Origin: Piezodorus guildinii | Lineage: Eukaryota; Arthropoda; Insecta; Hemiptera; Pentatomidae | Assembly (NCBI GenBank): GCA_023052935.1 | Contig: CM041292.1 | Location: 148,356,939-148,420,938, forward strand | DNA: 64,000 nucleotides | Direction: 5' to 3' | Shown: piece by piece, positions 20,558 through 31,500 of the stretch | Layout of the letters: each line of letters starts with the position of its first letter | Numbering within the stretch: the first letter of the stretch is position 1 | Notes under the pieces: generated by a model | Databases searched by the model: none | What the model saw: only the letters and a program-made list of their open reading frames with translations | Told to the model about the DNA's origin: nothing | Translations under genes and position numbers: made by a program

Positions 20558-23236
20558 TTACAATACGTCTCGCGGCCACTGCCGTTTCAATCTTCGAGGA
20601 GGATTGTAGGGATGGGTGGTGCTGGATAGGGATTGTGCTAGAGGGTTAGGATGATGACTAAGGTTCTGATGAAATTTGGAAAATTTGGATGGTACCAGGT
20701 CTAAAATAAACGGAATTTTAAGGTCGTGGTGTAGGGTAGAGTTGGTAACGTAATAAGGAGCATTAACTATTGTTCGGAGAACTTTGGATTGGAAGGATTG
20801 GATGCGTTTGATGTTAGAATGTTTAGCTGCTCCCCACAGTTCAAGTCCGTAGGTCCATATTGGTTTCAGTACTGTCTTGTATATTAGTAATTTGTTGTCA
20901 ACTGTAAGATGAGATTTTCTGTTTAGTAGTCTGTATAACTGGCCGAATCTGCGGTTAAGTTCTTTTCTTTTAAGTCTTGTGTGTGGGTTCCACGTCAGTC
21001 TTTTGTCTAGTAAAAAGCCAAGATACCGGACTGTGTCAGAGGAAGGAAGCGGTAGGGAATTGAAATAAACCGTTGGACAGGATTTGCGTCGAAGAGTGAA
21101 TGTGACGTGTGAGCACTTGTTTTCGTTCACCTTAATACGCCAAGCGTTACACCAGTCTTCGACAAGGAAAAGGTGATTTTGTAAATTGAGCGATGCTATT
21201 TCAGGATCGGAATTGGATGACAAAATGGCGGTATCATCAGCAAATGTTGCCAGAAAGGTATCGGGATCGGTAGGGATATCGGCGGTGTAGAGGATGTAGA
21301 GGACGGGTCCCAAGACGCTGCCTTGAGGAACACCAGCCTCAACAATATAATGTTTGGAAAATTCTGAGCCACAGCGAACTCGGAAGGAGCGGTTTGATAG
21401 ATAGGATCGGAGGACTAGGTATAAGGATTGGGGTAAATGGGTTTTGAGCTTAAAGAGCAATCCCGGGTGCCACACCCGGTCGAAAGCTTGAGATATGTCC
21501 AGAAAGGCACCCGAACAATACTCCTTGCACTCAAGGGCAGAGGAAATGTGGTCCACAACTCGGAGTCCTTGCTGAACCGTGGAATGTTGAGGACGAAATC
21601 CGAACTGGTGTGAAGGAAAATTTTGAAATTTGGCTAGGATTCGTTTTAGTAGGAGCTTTTCGAAAATTTTTGAGAGGATCGGAAGTAGGCTGATAGGTCT
21701 GTAAGATGACGTGTTGTTAGAAGGTTTGCCTGGTTTTAGGAAAAGGATGATAGTTGAATGTTTCCATAAGAGAGGAAAATAGGTAGTGCGTAGGATACAG
21801 TTATAGAGATATGTAAGGAATGTAATGGCTTTAGGTGGAAGTTGTCTTAAGATTTGAGGAGTAAGGAGATCGTATCCAGGGGATTTACGGAGAGGAAGCT
21901 TTTTAAGAAGATATCTGACCTCAGAGGGATTAACTGCTTTAGGTGGTAAGGAAAGTGGTATTGGTGATATAAGGAACTCTTCAACTGCCGCCGTATGGGT
22001 AGGATTAAGCTCTGGATGAGGAGTAAAAACTTTGGAAAGGTGCTGTGCGAATTCCTCGGCCTTATCCTTGTCAGAAGCAGCCCAGGAACTATCACAGCGC
22101 CGGAGAGGATGGGAAATGGTGTGGGATTTTAGGATTCTCTTCGTGACATTCCAAACGGAATTGTCACGAGTCGAGAGAGAGGAGAGGTAGGTATTGTAGG
22201 ATTGGGAACGGAAGATCGCCAACTCCCGCTTTAATTTTCTACAAAAAAAGTTATAGGAGCGGCGATCCTCTGGGTGGCGGGTGCGTTGCCATAATGTTCT
22301 GGCTCGGCGTTTGCTGTTGATGAGGTCTGTCAGGTGTTGTGGTAAATGGCTTTTATAAGGAATTATTTGGGAGTACTTGGGAGAGGAGGCAGTCCAGGCA
22401 GCTTGTTGAATAGCGGTTGTAAAGGAATATACGGCGTCGTCAAGGTCATTTGGGGTTTTAAGAATCTCTCTGAGGTCAATATCATTAGTGAGGATTTCGC
22501 GGAAGAGGTTCCAGTTGACAGGGCCTCTAATGAATGACGGTGGGATAGGTTTAGGAATAGGTGTTATGGATACATTTAGAATCAATGGACTATGATCAGA
22601 GGATAGTTCATCAAGGCGAGCTATGGAAAAATTAAGAGAGCCTAATCCGCTGTGGATGAAGAAGTCGAGGATGTCAGGATTACGGTTAGGATCTGTGGGC
22701 CAGTAGGTAGGAGAATCGGGAGGTAGGAGATGAAAGCGTCGGGAGTTGAGTGCAGACTGCAATGTCCGTCCACGAGAATTGGTGGTTCTAGAACCCCACT
22801 GTTGATTCTTGGCATTTAAGTCTGCACCCAAAATGAAGTGATTACCCAAGTAGTTGAGAAAGGATTCAAATTGGGCAGAGGAAATGGGATGTTTAGGAGG
22901 GCAGTATGCTGATGCGATGATAAGCGGAAAGGAAAATGTTTTGATAACAATGGAAGTTGCTTGTAGGTAATCGTGGGCGGGAAGTGGGTGTAAGTGATGG
23001 GAGAGGGATCGGCGGACTATGACAGCAGTACCGGCATGGGCTTTGCCGTCTGGATGGTCTGTCCGGTATGTCGTGTATCCTGGTATTTTAAAGTACTGTT
23101 TAGTGGTTAGTCTAGTTTCAGTAATGAGTGCAACATCAATGTTTTTGTCTTGCAGTACGGCTGTAAGTTCGTCAGTGTGAGTTCTAACACCATTCGCATT
23201 CCAAAGGAGAATGGATAAGGAATTAGGTGTAGTCAT
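20558..23236 (-). CDS. Jockey-type LINE ORF2: endonuclease and reverse transcriptase
   Basis: 892 aa, complete. Residues 1-225 form an AP-endonuclease-like domain that nicks the target: LLWNANG at about 9-15, ITETRL with the catalytic glutamate near 41, GADLNAKN near 137, and SSDHSPLIL with the catalytic His near 214. The reverse transcriptase follows: RKSPGYDLLTP; FLKPGKP and YRPISLLPILSKIFEKLL; HQFGFRPQHST; AFLDISQAFDRVWH near 580; AGVPQGSVLGPVLY near 635; and TFADDTAI with the catalytic pair near 665. The C-terminal part includes YLGFLLDKRLTWNPHTRLKR and ends RRLKRQWPRDVL. No RNase H domain. The start ATG abuts the ORF1 stop (TAAATG), so translation by reinitiation is likely. All catalytic blocks look intact. 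Confidence 0.95.
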   Translation of the reverse strand: MTTPNSLSILLWNANGVRTHTDELTAVLQDKNIDVALITETRLTTKQYFKIPGYTTYRTDHPDGKAHAGTAVIVRRSLSHHLHPLPAHDYLQATSIVIKTFSFPLIIASAYCPPKHPISSAQFESFLNYLGNHFILGADLNAKNQQWGSRTTNSRGRTLQSALNSRRFHLLPPDSPTYWPTDPNRNPDILDFFIHSGLGSLNFSIARLDELSSDHSPLILNVSITPIPKPIPPSFIRGPVNWNLFREILTNDIDLREILKTPNDLDDAVYSFTTAIQQAAWTASSPKYSQIIPYKSHLPQHLTDLINSKRRARTLWQRTRHPEDRRSYNFFCRKLKRELAIFRSQSYNTYLSSLSTRDNSVWNVTKRILKSHTISHPLRRCDSSWAASDKDKAEEFAQHLSKVFTPHPELNPTHTAAVEEFLISPIPLSLPPKAVNPSEVRYLLKKLPLRKSPGYDLLTPQILRQLPPKAITFLTYLYNCILRTTYFPLLWKHSTIILFLKPGKPSNNTSSYRPISLLPILSKIFEKLLLKRILAKFQNFPSHQFGFRPQHSTVQQGLRVVDHISSALECKEYCSGAFLDISQAFDRVWHPGLLFKLKTHLPQSLYLVLRSYLSNRSFRVRCGSEFSKHYIVEAGVPQGSVLGPVLYILYTADIPTDPDTFLATFADDTAILSSNSDPEIASLNLQNHLFLVEDWCNAWRIKVNENKCSHVTFTLRRKSCPTVYFNSLPLPSSDTVRYLGFLLDKRLTWNPHTRLKRKELNRRFGQLYRLLNRKSHLTVDNKLLIYKTVLKPIWTYGLELWGAAKHSNIKRIQSFQSKVLRTIVNAPYYVTNSTLHHDLKIPFILDLVPSKFSKFHQNLSHHPNPLAQSLSSTTHPYNPPRRLKRQWPRDVL

Positions 23237-24547
23237 TTATGGTTTTTTTAAGGCAGGAATGATATTTGATACGAGATTCGTAAGGAGTGATATTAGGGGC
23301 ATAACAAGGGATTTAATTTCGGAGATAAAGGATGTCATCAAACTGGTAAGGTCTGTGGCATTTGAAGGAGGAGGGATATGAGAGATTTGTGGTTGATTAG
23401 GATGTTTAGGATTGGTTACATTTTGTGGAAGAGGTATATGTGGAATGGATTGAGGTACATTCTGTAGTTCCGGCAGGGCCACGGCTTCAGTACTTTAATT
23501 TCCACCTCCAAGTAGGTGGGCAAATGATACATTGGCATCAATAAGTTTTGAGGGTTCTCTTCTGTTTCTTACTTGTCTTGCTGTTTCATCCAGTACTTGA
23601 GGTTTTTGAAACCTGGTCCTCAGTTCCTTATAGATTTGGCATCCTTTATAGTTGGCTGGGTGGTCCTTGAGGCAATGAGCACATACAGCTGGTGTTGATT
23701 TTGGTTTTGTACACTCCACAGACTTGTGCTGTTCACCGCATTTCACGCATCGAGGTATGTGATGACAATAACTTTTAGTATGACCATATGCTTGACAGTT
23801 ATGGCACTGAACTATCTCCTTCTTTATGTAAGGTTTTTCAACTCTTACGCTGGTATAGTATAATCTATTGAGGTCATAGATTTTTTCAACTCCTTCTGCT
23901 GGTTCCAAATCCACAAAAAAGAGAGGTAGAGGAATTTTATCCTTTAGGACATTAGTGACTTGCCGCACTTTATAGCCCATCTCCGTTAGTTCTTCTTTAA
24001 TTGCTTCAACTGGTGTCGAGGGGTGTAAGTTTCTGATTACAACCCTTAAAGCTCTCTCTTGGCGTAGCTGATAGGTATGGAAATCTGCTTTGGTTTCAGT
24101 TAAATATTTCACTATTTTTCTATATGTCTCGGCAGTAGTAGGAGATATTTTGGTATCATTGATTCTACTCATACAGTAGTAGCTGGTAGATTCGGTAATT
24201 TTGTTCAATTGCGCACACAACAACTGGAAATTTCTAATATTTTTGACAAATATGGGAGGAGGCCGTGGTTCACTGGGTATAGGAGTAGATTCCATGTTTT
24301 CTTTTTCATTATGCAAAATCTGAAAAGGATTCGGGGTGAAAAACGGCGATTCGTCAGTCATCCCTTGTGACGATGTGCCAGGTTGTGGTTCAGATTCTGA
24401 ATTAGTACCCGAAGGGGTTGCTTGTAGATTTAATCTTTTATTAGTATCACGGCGAGGTCTTTGTTTTGTAGGAGACGTGATTGAACCACTAGATCTAGAT
24501 CTTTTAGTTGAAGCTTTGGAGGACATTACTTGATGATAATATCGCAT
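23237..24547 (-). pseudogene. Jockey-type LINE ORF1 (gag-like) with one nonsense codon
   Basis: This would be 436 aa. An in-frame TAA at 23495-23497 cuts it to 350 aa, leaving the last 85 codons open to 23237. The relative at 30234-31500 has CAA (Gln) at the same place, so a single C-to-T change explains the stop. The N-terminal 100 residues are polar and basic (KRSRSSGSITSPTKQRPRR). Around residue 160-240 is an RNA-binding-like region (RVVIRNLHPSTP, EELTEMGYKV). Three zinc knuckles lie at about 248-310: CHNCQAYGHTKSYC, CVKCGEQHKSVEC and CAHCLKDHPANYKGC. The tail beyond the stop is proline-rich, then hydrophobic. The role is nucleic-acid binding in the retrotransposition particle. The truncated protein keeps all zinc knuckles. 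Confidence 0.9.
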
Positions 24548-24850
24548 TTCATGTAAGGAAAATAATTAAATAATAACCAGATGTGGGGGGAAAAAAATAA
24601 CTTAAGAAAACTTAAGCAAGACCAGCCTTGCCTAGCTATTGGCAATCAGCTGATATGAAGAGGTGACTCAGCATTCACTTTACAGTGTAAATTGTAACCC
24701 AACTTACCGTTGTTTGCTCCAATATTTACAGTTGTTGTTATCCTGAAGCCTGGTGATGTTTTCAAGACTGTTCTGAAGTGATATCCAACTGAAAAAGCAA
24801 GAAATCCAAGAGCCGACTTGAAAGATGACCGCTATACACATGCGCATGCC
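24548..24850 (-). promoter_or_regulatory. Jockey 5' untranslated region, probable internal promoter
   Basis: About 300 bp upstream of ORF1 are shared, with small changes, by the copy at 31550-31848. That both copies begin at the same place implies a fixed transcription start inside the element, as known for Jockey LINEs. No specific motif was identified. Confidence 0.5.
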
Positions 24851-24862
24851 TGAAAATTAATT

Positions 24863-26260
24863 AAGCCGAAAGTTTTCAAGACATTAGAAAAGACTAAAAT
24901 CTTCCACTTCTCGGAAAGCACAACTTCCTAATTCTGATTATGAATGAGGAAAAAAAAAAAAACGTTACGCTTCGGATAAATACAAATGACGAAACAACAC
25001 AGGAACATTTTTTCCTTCCGCTAATCACAAATGGGATCAAAAAGTACATCTAGCGGAGCACAATTAATCTGCAATGTAGATGACTTCACCGCTGATGGAT
25101 ATTGCTCTGGACTTAGTTGACCGGCGTCCATCCATCACCGCCTCTTGGATAAACAGCTCTGATCGAATATCGATATGCTCCTTAATCGATGTTTAAGTCT
25201 TTTCTCACTCTATTTTTCATCCTTGGTTATCGTTGGTTTTTATATCCGGCAATATATAACATATTAAGCTTATGTACTACCATGATTTTAAGTGGAAATA
25301 GTTCAAATTATATATACATGTAGTGTTTTTGCAATTTGAAGGATTCAAGATTCCACGTTATGGTTATTTCACTATACGTTTTATATGGATTGTGTTATAA
25401 TCTGTTAAACTGTCATATGAATAATAGTACTTAAATCTGAACTTCAAACTTCTGGTTTACGAGAGGTTGTTTCTCAAATCAGAAGGGGTTTATTTTGTAA
25501 ATTCAACCGTCACAACAAATATTAAATTAAATATATCCAACATATGTAGTGTCGATGTGAATTGTTGGGAGGGAAAGAAAAACTCAAGAGGAATAATAAA
25601 CTATTGACTATCTTCATTCCTCAGTCACTATTGTTTAGGATACAGCACGGTAGCAGGCCAAGTTCATTACTTTCGATTTGGGGTGAACAGTCGCTGTTGA
25701 CTGCAGACAAATATCTTGAGGTATTTATATTATTACGGAATATGCAATAGTAAGGAATAAAATGATAGTATTAAGAGTTTCGCGAAAAATATTCATTGAG
25801 AACCACTGGTTTGGAAGACATTCCCTCCCTTACAGCAGTGCAAAGATTCATATATGAGAAAACAGGTTTTTAGCATGAATTTTCTATAAAAATTTGGGCT
25901 GGAGTTTTGAAAATTGGGATTATTTATGTTTAAGCGAGTACTGCTATAATGAGTTATACATTCAAGTTGGAACCGCATTTCTATCTGCTTCTGTAATTGA
26001 ATGCCTTCTAACGTATAAGAAAAATCTTTCCCCTAAAAAATGTGTGTGATCTCACCAGCAATTCGTTCCAAATTACAATACAAAACTTCATAGCAAATTT
26101 AAAATGATACCTTTTTTTCTCTAATAGCTCTCATATTTTCATGTCCTGCTCTCATATTGTCATGTGATATTTTCATGCCCCTATTACATGATACTTTCTT
26201 CTTCTTCGGTAACAATTCCACCACTTGTAAAGGTAGCTTCATTGATCTTTGAGAAAATAC
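24863..26260. other. Unassigned sequence with a possible LINE C-terminal scrap
   Basis: Mostly featureless AT-rich DNA. On the minus strand at about 25793-25978 the frame HYSSTRLNINNPNFQNSSPN weakly resembles the C-terminal tail seen in several LINE polymerases (TR...L..P...S). That is not enough to name it. The frame at 25562-25750 is not supported. Confidence 0.3.
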
Positions 26261-26269
26261 ATGACATGG

Positions 26270-26790
26270 TCCAAACTCGAGGATGAGTGTAAAAGAAATC
26301 TCAACACTCTCTCACTTAATAAAGTCCGAGTACATTTTAGGTAATAAGATAGTCTCACAAGGAGGGGTTCTGTTGAGATACCCTCTTCAAAAGAGCCTGT
26401 TTGTGGAATAAGCATCAGCTATGGAAAAGGTCTGATCAAGGTGGCTACTGGCAATAAATCCAGGCTTTACTGGAGGTATAATGGAAACCTGGAATGGAAA
26501 TCATTCTACGATGTTTTTGGAGGGAAGTAGCACTATCAGATAACTCTGAGAAGAGTGACTTGACTATATATAGAACATGCTTAATAAGCAGCTCCATAAT
26601 ATGGGGTTGGTAGCCTCACCGACTTGCAGATTATGCAAGAGAGATGAAAATGCTTATCAAATGATATGTAGTAGTCGAGATTGCTGGGATCCAGTTTTAC
26701 CATTTCGGCAGCGACCGTATTTCAGGTCTTAAGCTGTGTGAACAGATCAATCCCTATAGTTTGGTCCGATTCACCGAGGCAATAGGTTAA
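26270..26790 (+). pseudogene. Probable R1/I-type LINE C-terminal relic
   Basis: Near 26580-26700 the plus strand reads NKQLHNMGLVASPTCRLCKRDENAYQMICSSRDC. This fits the cysteine-rich tail (H...MGL..SP.CRLC...EN...H....C) that follows RNase H in R1- and I-type LINEs. A VRFTEAIG-like end near 26760 agrees. Upstream sequence is too broken to show catalytic blocks. The microsatellite cuts it off. Confidence 0.5.
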
Positions 26791-26791
26791 G

Positions 26792-26797
<6 letters not shown>

Positions 26798-26863
<66 letters not shown>
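26798..26863. repeat. (TA)n microsatellite holding a mariner
   Basis: A TA array that borders the mariner on the left; a shorter TA remnant continues on the right at 27773-27784. Mariner inserts at TA, so the array offered many target sites. Confidence 0.9.
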
Positions 26864-26867
<4 letters not shown>

Positions 26868-27772
26868 GTTGATGCAAAATTAATGCAGGTTTCCTCTATT
26901 GCAATATCTTAATCCCAATTGTGTAAACAAAGCTAATCCTAACATTGATCATTATTATACCAAAACAAACCTTATCTAATACCCTCTCTTTCACCATGAA
27001 TTTGTTTAGTAAAATCGTTTTGTTCAGTGTGTTCAAAGGTCTTGAATCGAAAATGTCAAAGTGCGATTTTCGTCAAATTTATTTTTACGAATTTAAATTA
27101 GGGCGCAGCGCTGCGCAAACGGCTCGTAATATTAATGAAGTGTGGGGTCAGGGGGCTATTAATGAGTGCACGGTGCAGCGTTGGTTCCAGAAGTTTCGCA
27201 GAGGAGATTTCGACCTCGAAGACAAGGAAGGTCGGGGCCGTCATCTTGCGGTATAATGCTGGTGTTATTCACTACAGCTTTCTCAATCGAGGTGAGACTA
27301 TTACTGCTGACAAGTACTGTCAAGAAATTGACAGCATGAATCAAAAATTGCAACGTCTTTGCCCAGCATTGATGAATCGGAAGGGGCCGATCCTGCTCCA
27401 CGATAACGCCAGACCACACGTTGCACAACCAACGCTTCGACGACTGCACGAGTTGGGCTACGAAGTTCTCCAACATCCGCCTTATTCACCTGACCTCTCT
27501 CCTACAGACTTCCACTTTTTCAGGCATCTGGACAACTTTTTGAGGGAGAAAAATTTTCAAAACCAGGACGACATTGAAAATTCTTTTCGTGATTTCATTG
27601 AGTCCAGGAATTCGGATTTTTTTTCTGGTGGAATAAGAAAGCTTGTTGAACGTTGGCAAAAGTGCATTGATTCAGATGGAAATTATTTTGATTAAATATA
27701 TATGGTTAAAGTAAAGATATGGCGTATTTACAATACCTACTAAAAACCTGCATTAATTTTGCATCAACCCAA
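26864..27772 (+). mobile_element. Internally deleted mariner element
   Basis: Terminal inverted repeats beginning TTGGGTTGATGC match perfectly over 29 bp at both ends (26864-26892 and 27744-27772), with TA on each side. The length, 909 bp, is short of the usual 1.3 kb. The missing part lies in the middle of the transposase gene. Intact ends mean it could still be moved by a transposase supplied elsewhere. Confidence 0.92.
26996..27695 (+). pseudogene. Mariner transposase, central part deleted
   Basis: The first frame gives the N-terminal DNA-binding part (FRQIYFYEFKLGRSAAQTAR, then VQRWFQKFRRGDFDLEDKEG, the second helix-turn-helix and linker) and stops at 27256. A second frame gives the C-terminal catalytic part: GVIHYSFLNRGETITADKY, LLHDNARPHVA with the second Asp, HPPYSPDLSPTDFHFF with the third Asp, and the end VERWQKCIDSDGNYFD. 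The first catalytic Asp and the region around it are gone, and the two halves are out of frame. The sequence is close to the SETMAR-like branch of mariners. Confidence 0.88.
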
Positions 27773-27784
27773 TATATATATATA

Positions 27785-28435
27785 TACATATATTCCTGGT
27801 TGAGGCTGGAATGCAAAGGAAAAAAAGATAGACCAAATATGGTCAAATTATATCAAAATATAGAATAATTCAATTATTAATATTGTTTTAAGCGATGATA
27901 ACATCGAAAAACGTTTATTATATAACATCCACAACTTTCCAAATAAGCCACAACGTTCCAATTAGAAATACTCAGACCTCTTGCATAGGACTGGACTCTA
28001 AATTTAATGATGCTATTGAGCTTGTGCTAATGCTTAATGATGCTATTGGCGCTCCTAAATTATGGTTTGTGAATATTTTTAGCAACTATTACACGAACAA
28101 TAATGCTAACATGAAATATATTATCTTTTATTATTTCCGTGCACAATCTTAAGGTGACAATTGAAAGTATCTGCTTTAAACCATATTTAAATATTTTTAA
28201 CATTTGTGATTTTATCACATTTTTTTAATCTGCTAGTGTTTTTCAAGGCAGTATCCTAAAAACCATTCTTTACACAAATGAAATCCCTACCTATTTTAAC
28301 ACTTTTCTATTTGTCTATGCTGATGTCATTTGTGTAATATCGGTCAGTATCGATCTATTTTTTGCCTCCCACAATATTCATTCCCATATCAAATACCTTT
28401 ATATATGGTGTCGGCATTGGAAAAAAAAATCCAAC
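27785..28435. other. Unassigned sequence
   Basis: Near 28240-28435 the plus strand reads blocks such as GSILKTIL and FVYADVI that could be reverse-transcriptase remains (GSVLGP and FADD positions) leading into the Jockey relic that follows. This is suggestive only. The 85-codon frame at 27895-28152 is unrecognised. Confidence 0.4.
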
Positions 28436-28712
28436 AATTTCCACCTAATAACCTTTACTCTTCGTCGTAAATCTTAATTATAAATCGTCGTAATAGTACA
28501 TCGTAATAGTAAATCGTCGTAAATTTTTGTCCTAAGTATACATGAACTATATTCCTCTCCTCTCCATTGAACAGATCCGATACCATTGATTTCATATTGA
28601 TAAATATCAAGTTGAAACCCTTATTAACGATTGAAACTGCTCGCTACTGCAACATTTACAAGACGAACGCTCAAACCTTCTACTTAACTACAAAAAGCTC
28701 ATTTACGTGAAT
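28436..28712 (+). pseudogene. Old Jockey relic, left part (split by a younger Jockey)
   Basis: Plus-strand blocks AACCTTTACTCTTCGTCGT, GAACAGATCCGATACC, GAAACTGCTCGCTACTGCAA and the AAAAAGCTCATTTACGTGAAT run match the Jockey relic at 54060-54310. The relic continues at 31849-32115 after the inserted copy. Confidence 0.7.
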
Positions 28713-29051
28713 ATTTTTTTAATTTATTGAGATATATTACAATTTGTTACAAAATGAACAATAATAATAGTGATATGAGACCAAATTCATACAATATATA
28801 CAGAAAATAATAATAATAGTCAAATTACATAAAATAGAAATAAAATAACTTCATATATATACAATACAATAATAATATATAAAAAAACAAAACTAATCAA
28901 AACAACAACCTATAATTGAGATAAATAAAAAGTTGGCAAATAAATAAACATTATACAAACAATCATAACTATATACAATATATACAACTGATAAAAGGAC
29001 CTTAGACTGCGCTTTTCCCTCCACTTGTGCTACTTTGTTTAGTAGTCTGTA

Positions 29052-30233
29052 TTACTGGCCGAATCTGCGGTTGAGTTCTTTTCTTTTAAGTCTTGTATGT
29101 GGGTTCCACGTCAGTCTTTTTTCTAGTAAAAAGCCGAGATACCAGAATGTGTCTGAGGAAGGAAGCGAATTGAAATTAACCGTTGGGTTTACGGATTTAC
29201 GGATATCTGATTTATCGGTTATCGGATTTACGGAATTACGGATATCTGGGGATTTACGGAGAGGAAGCTTTTTAAGAAGATATTTGACCTCAGAGGGATT
29301 AACTGCTTTAGGTGGTAAGGAGAGTGGTATTGGTGACATACGGAACTCTTCAACTGTTGCAGTATGGGTTGGATTAAGCTCATAATGAGGAGTGAAAACT
29401 TTGGAAAGGTGCTGTGCAAATTCCTCGGCTTTATCCTTGTCAGAAGCAACCCAGGAACTATCACAGAGCCGGAGAGGGTGGGAAATGGTGTGGGATTTTA
29501 GAATTCTCTTCGAGACATTCCACAGGGAATTGTCACGAGTCGTGACAGTGGGACAGGTTTAGGAATAGGAATTATGGATAGATTTAGGATCAATGGACTA
29601 TGATCAGAGGATAGTTTATCAAGGCGAGTTACGGAATAGTTCAGGGGGTCTTATCCGCTTTGTATGAAGAAGTCAAGGCTGTCAGGATTACGGTTAGGAT
29701 CTGTGGCCAGTAGGTAGGAGAATCGGGAGGTAGGAGATGAAAGCGTCGGGAGTTGAGTGCAGACTGCAATGTCCGTCCACGAGTATTTGTGGTTCTGGAA
29801 CCCCATTGTTGGTTATATCTGCATCCAAAATAAAGTGATTTCCCAAGGAGTTGAGGAAGGATCCGAATTGGGCAGAAGAAATGGGATGTTTAGGAGAGCA
29901 GTATGCTGATGCGATGATGAGCGGAAAGGAAAAGGTTTTGATTATAATGGAGGTTGCTTCTAGGTAATCGTGGGCGGGAAGTGGGTGTAAGTGATGGGAG
30001 AGGGATTGGCGGACAATGACAGCAGTACCGGCATGGGCTTTGCCGTCTGGATGGTCTGTCCGGTATGTCGTGTATTCTGGTATTTTGAAGTACTGTTTAG
30101 TGGTTAGTCTAGTTTCAGTAATGAGTGCAACATCTACGTTTTTGTCTTGCAGTACGGCTGTAAGTTCGTCAGTGTGATGTCTAACCATTCGCATTCCAAA
30201 GGAGAATATGGATAAGGAATTAGGTGAGGTCAT
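29052..30233 (-). pseudogene. Remains of Jockey ORF2 in the second copy
   Basis: The endonuclease part (29694-30233) still reads MTSPNSLSIF, then ALITETRLTTKQYFKIPEYT and IIASAYC; a frameshift after the start and an AD-for-GAD change are seen. The SDHSPLIL block survives near 29600. The link region (RKSP, LPPKAVNPSEV) is at 29240-29330. The catalytic RT blocks are missing. A short C-terminal piece (LEKRLTWNPHTRLKRKELNR) lies at 29052-29130. Confidence 0.85.
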
Positions 30234-31500
30234 TTATGGTTTTTGTAAGGCAGGAATGAGATTTGATACAAGGTTCGTAAGGAGTAATATTAGAGGCATA
30301 ACAAAGGATTTGATTTCGGAGATAAAGGATGTCATTAAACTGGTAAGGTCTGTGGCATTTGAAGGAGGAGGAATATGAGAGATTTGTGGTTGATTAGGAT
30401 TTTTAGGATTGTTACATTTTGAGGAAGAGGTATATGTGGAATGGATTGAGGTATATTTATTAGTTCCGGAGGGGCCACGGCTTTGGTACTTTGATTCCCA
30501 CCTCCAAGTAAGTGGGCAAATGATACATTGGCATCCATAAGTTTTGAGGGGGATCTCTGGTGCTTGCTTGTCTTGTTGTTTCTTCCAGTACTTGAGGTTT
30601 TTGAAACCTGATCCTGAGTTCCTTATAGATCTGGCATCCTTTATAAAGGCCGGGTGATCCTTGAGGCAATGAGCATATACAGCTGGTGTTGATTTCGGTT
30701 TTGTACATTCCACAGACTTGTGCTGTTCACCGCATTTCACGCAGCGTGGTATGTGATGACAATAACTTTTAGTGTGACCATATGCTTGACAATTATGGCA
30801 CTGAATTATCTCTCTCTTTGTGTACGGTTTTTCAACTCTTACACTGGAATAGTACAATCTATTGAGGTCATAGATTTTTTCAACTCCTTCTGCCGGTTCC
30901 AAGTCCACAAAAAAAGAGGTAGAGGAATTTTATCCTTTAGGACAATAGTGACTTGCCGCACTTTATAGCCTATCTCCGTTAGTTCTTCTTTAATAGCTTC
31001 AACCGGTGTCAAGGGGTGTAAGTTTCAGATTAGAACCCTTAAAGCTCTCTCTTGGCGTAGCTGATAGGTATGGAAATCTGTTTTGGTTTCAGTTAGGTAT
31101 TTCACTATTTTTCTATATGTCTGGGCAGTAGTAGGAGATATTTTGGTATCATTAATTCTACTCATACAGTAGGAGCTGGTAGATTCGGTAATTTTGTTCA
31201 ATTGCGCACACAACAACTGGAAATTTCTAATATTTTTGACAAATATTAGAGGAGGCCGTGGTTCAGAAAGTATAGGAGTAGATTCCATGATTTCTTTTTC
31301 ATTATGTAAAATCTGGAAAGGATTTGGGGGGAAAAACGGAGATTCTTCAGTCATCCCTTGTGACGATGTGCCAGGTTGTGGTTCAGATTCTGAATTAGAA
31401 ACCGAAGTGGTTGCTTGTAGATTTAATCTTTTATTGGTATCACGGCGAGGTCTTTGTTTTGTAGGAGACGGGATTGAACCACTAGATCTAGATCTTTAAG
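30234..31500 (-). pseudogene. Remains of Jockey ORF1 in the second copy
   Basis: Frameshifts split it, but the same features appear as in the intact relative: the N-terminal basic region, the RNA-binding-like centre and the knuckles CHNCQAYGHTKSYC and CVKCGEQHKSVEC. At the place where the other copy has a stop this one reads GGGNQSTK, showing that ORF1 originally continued. Confidence 0.85.

Larger units (their letters stand above)
20033..24862 (-). mobile_element. Full-length Jockey-type LINE with target duplication
   Basis: The element spans 20045-24850, about 4.8 kb, with TGAAAATTAATT on both sides (20033-20044 and 24851-24862). On the minus strand its order is a 5' untranslated region of about 300 bp, ORF1 (gag-like, one internal stop), ORF2 (endonuclease and reverse transcriptase, intact) and a 3' untranslated region ending in a T-run on the plus strand (poly(A) tail). 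The same 5' end occurs in the second copy at 31848, which supports full length. The low number of disabling changes suggests recent mobility. Confidence 0.92.

Noticed and set aside
27159..27489. Minus-strand frames inside the mariner
   Set aside because: They mirror the transposase coding strand and have no independent support.
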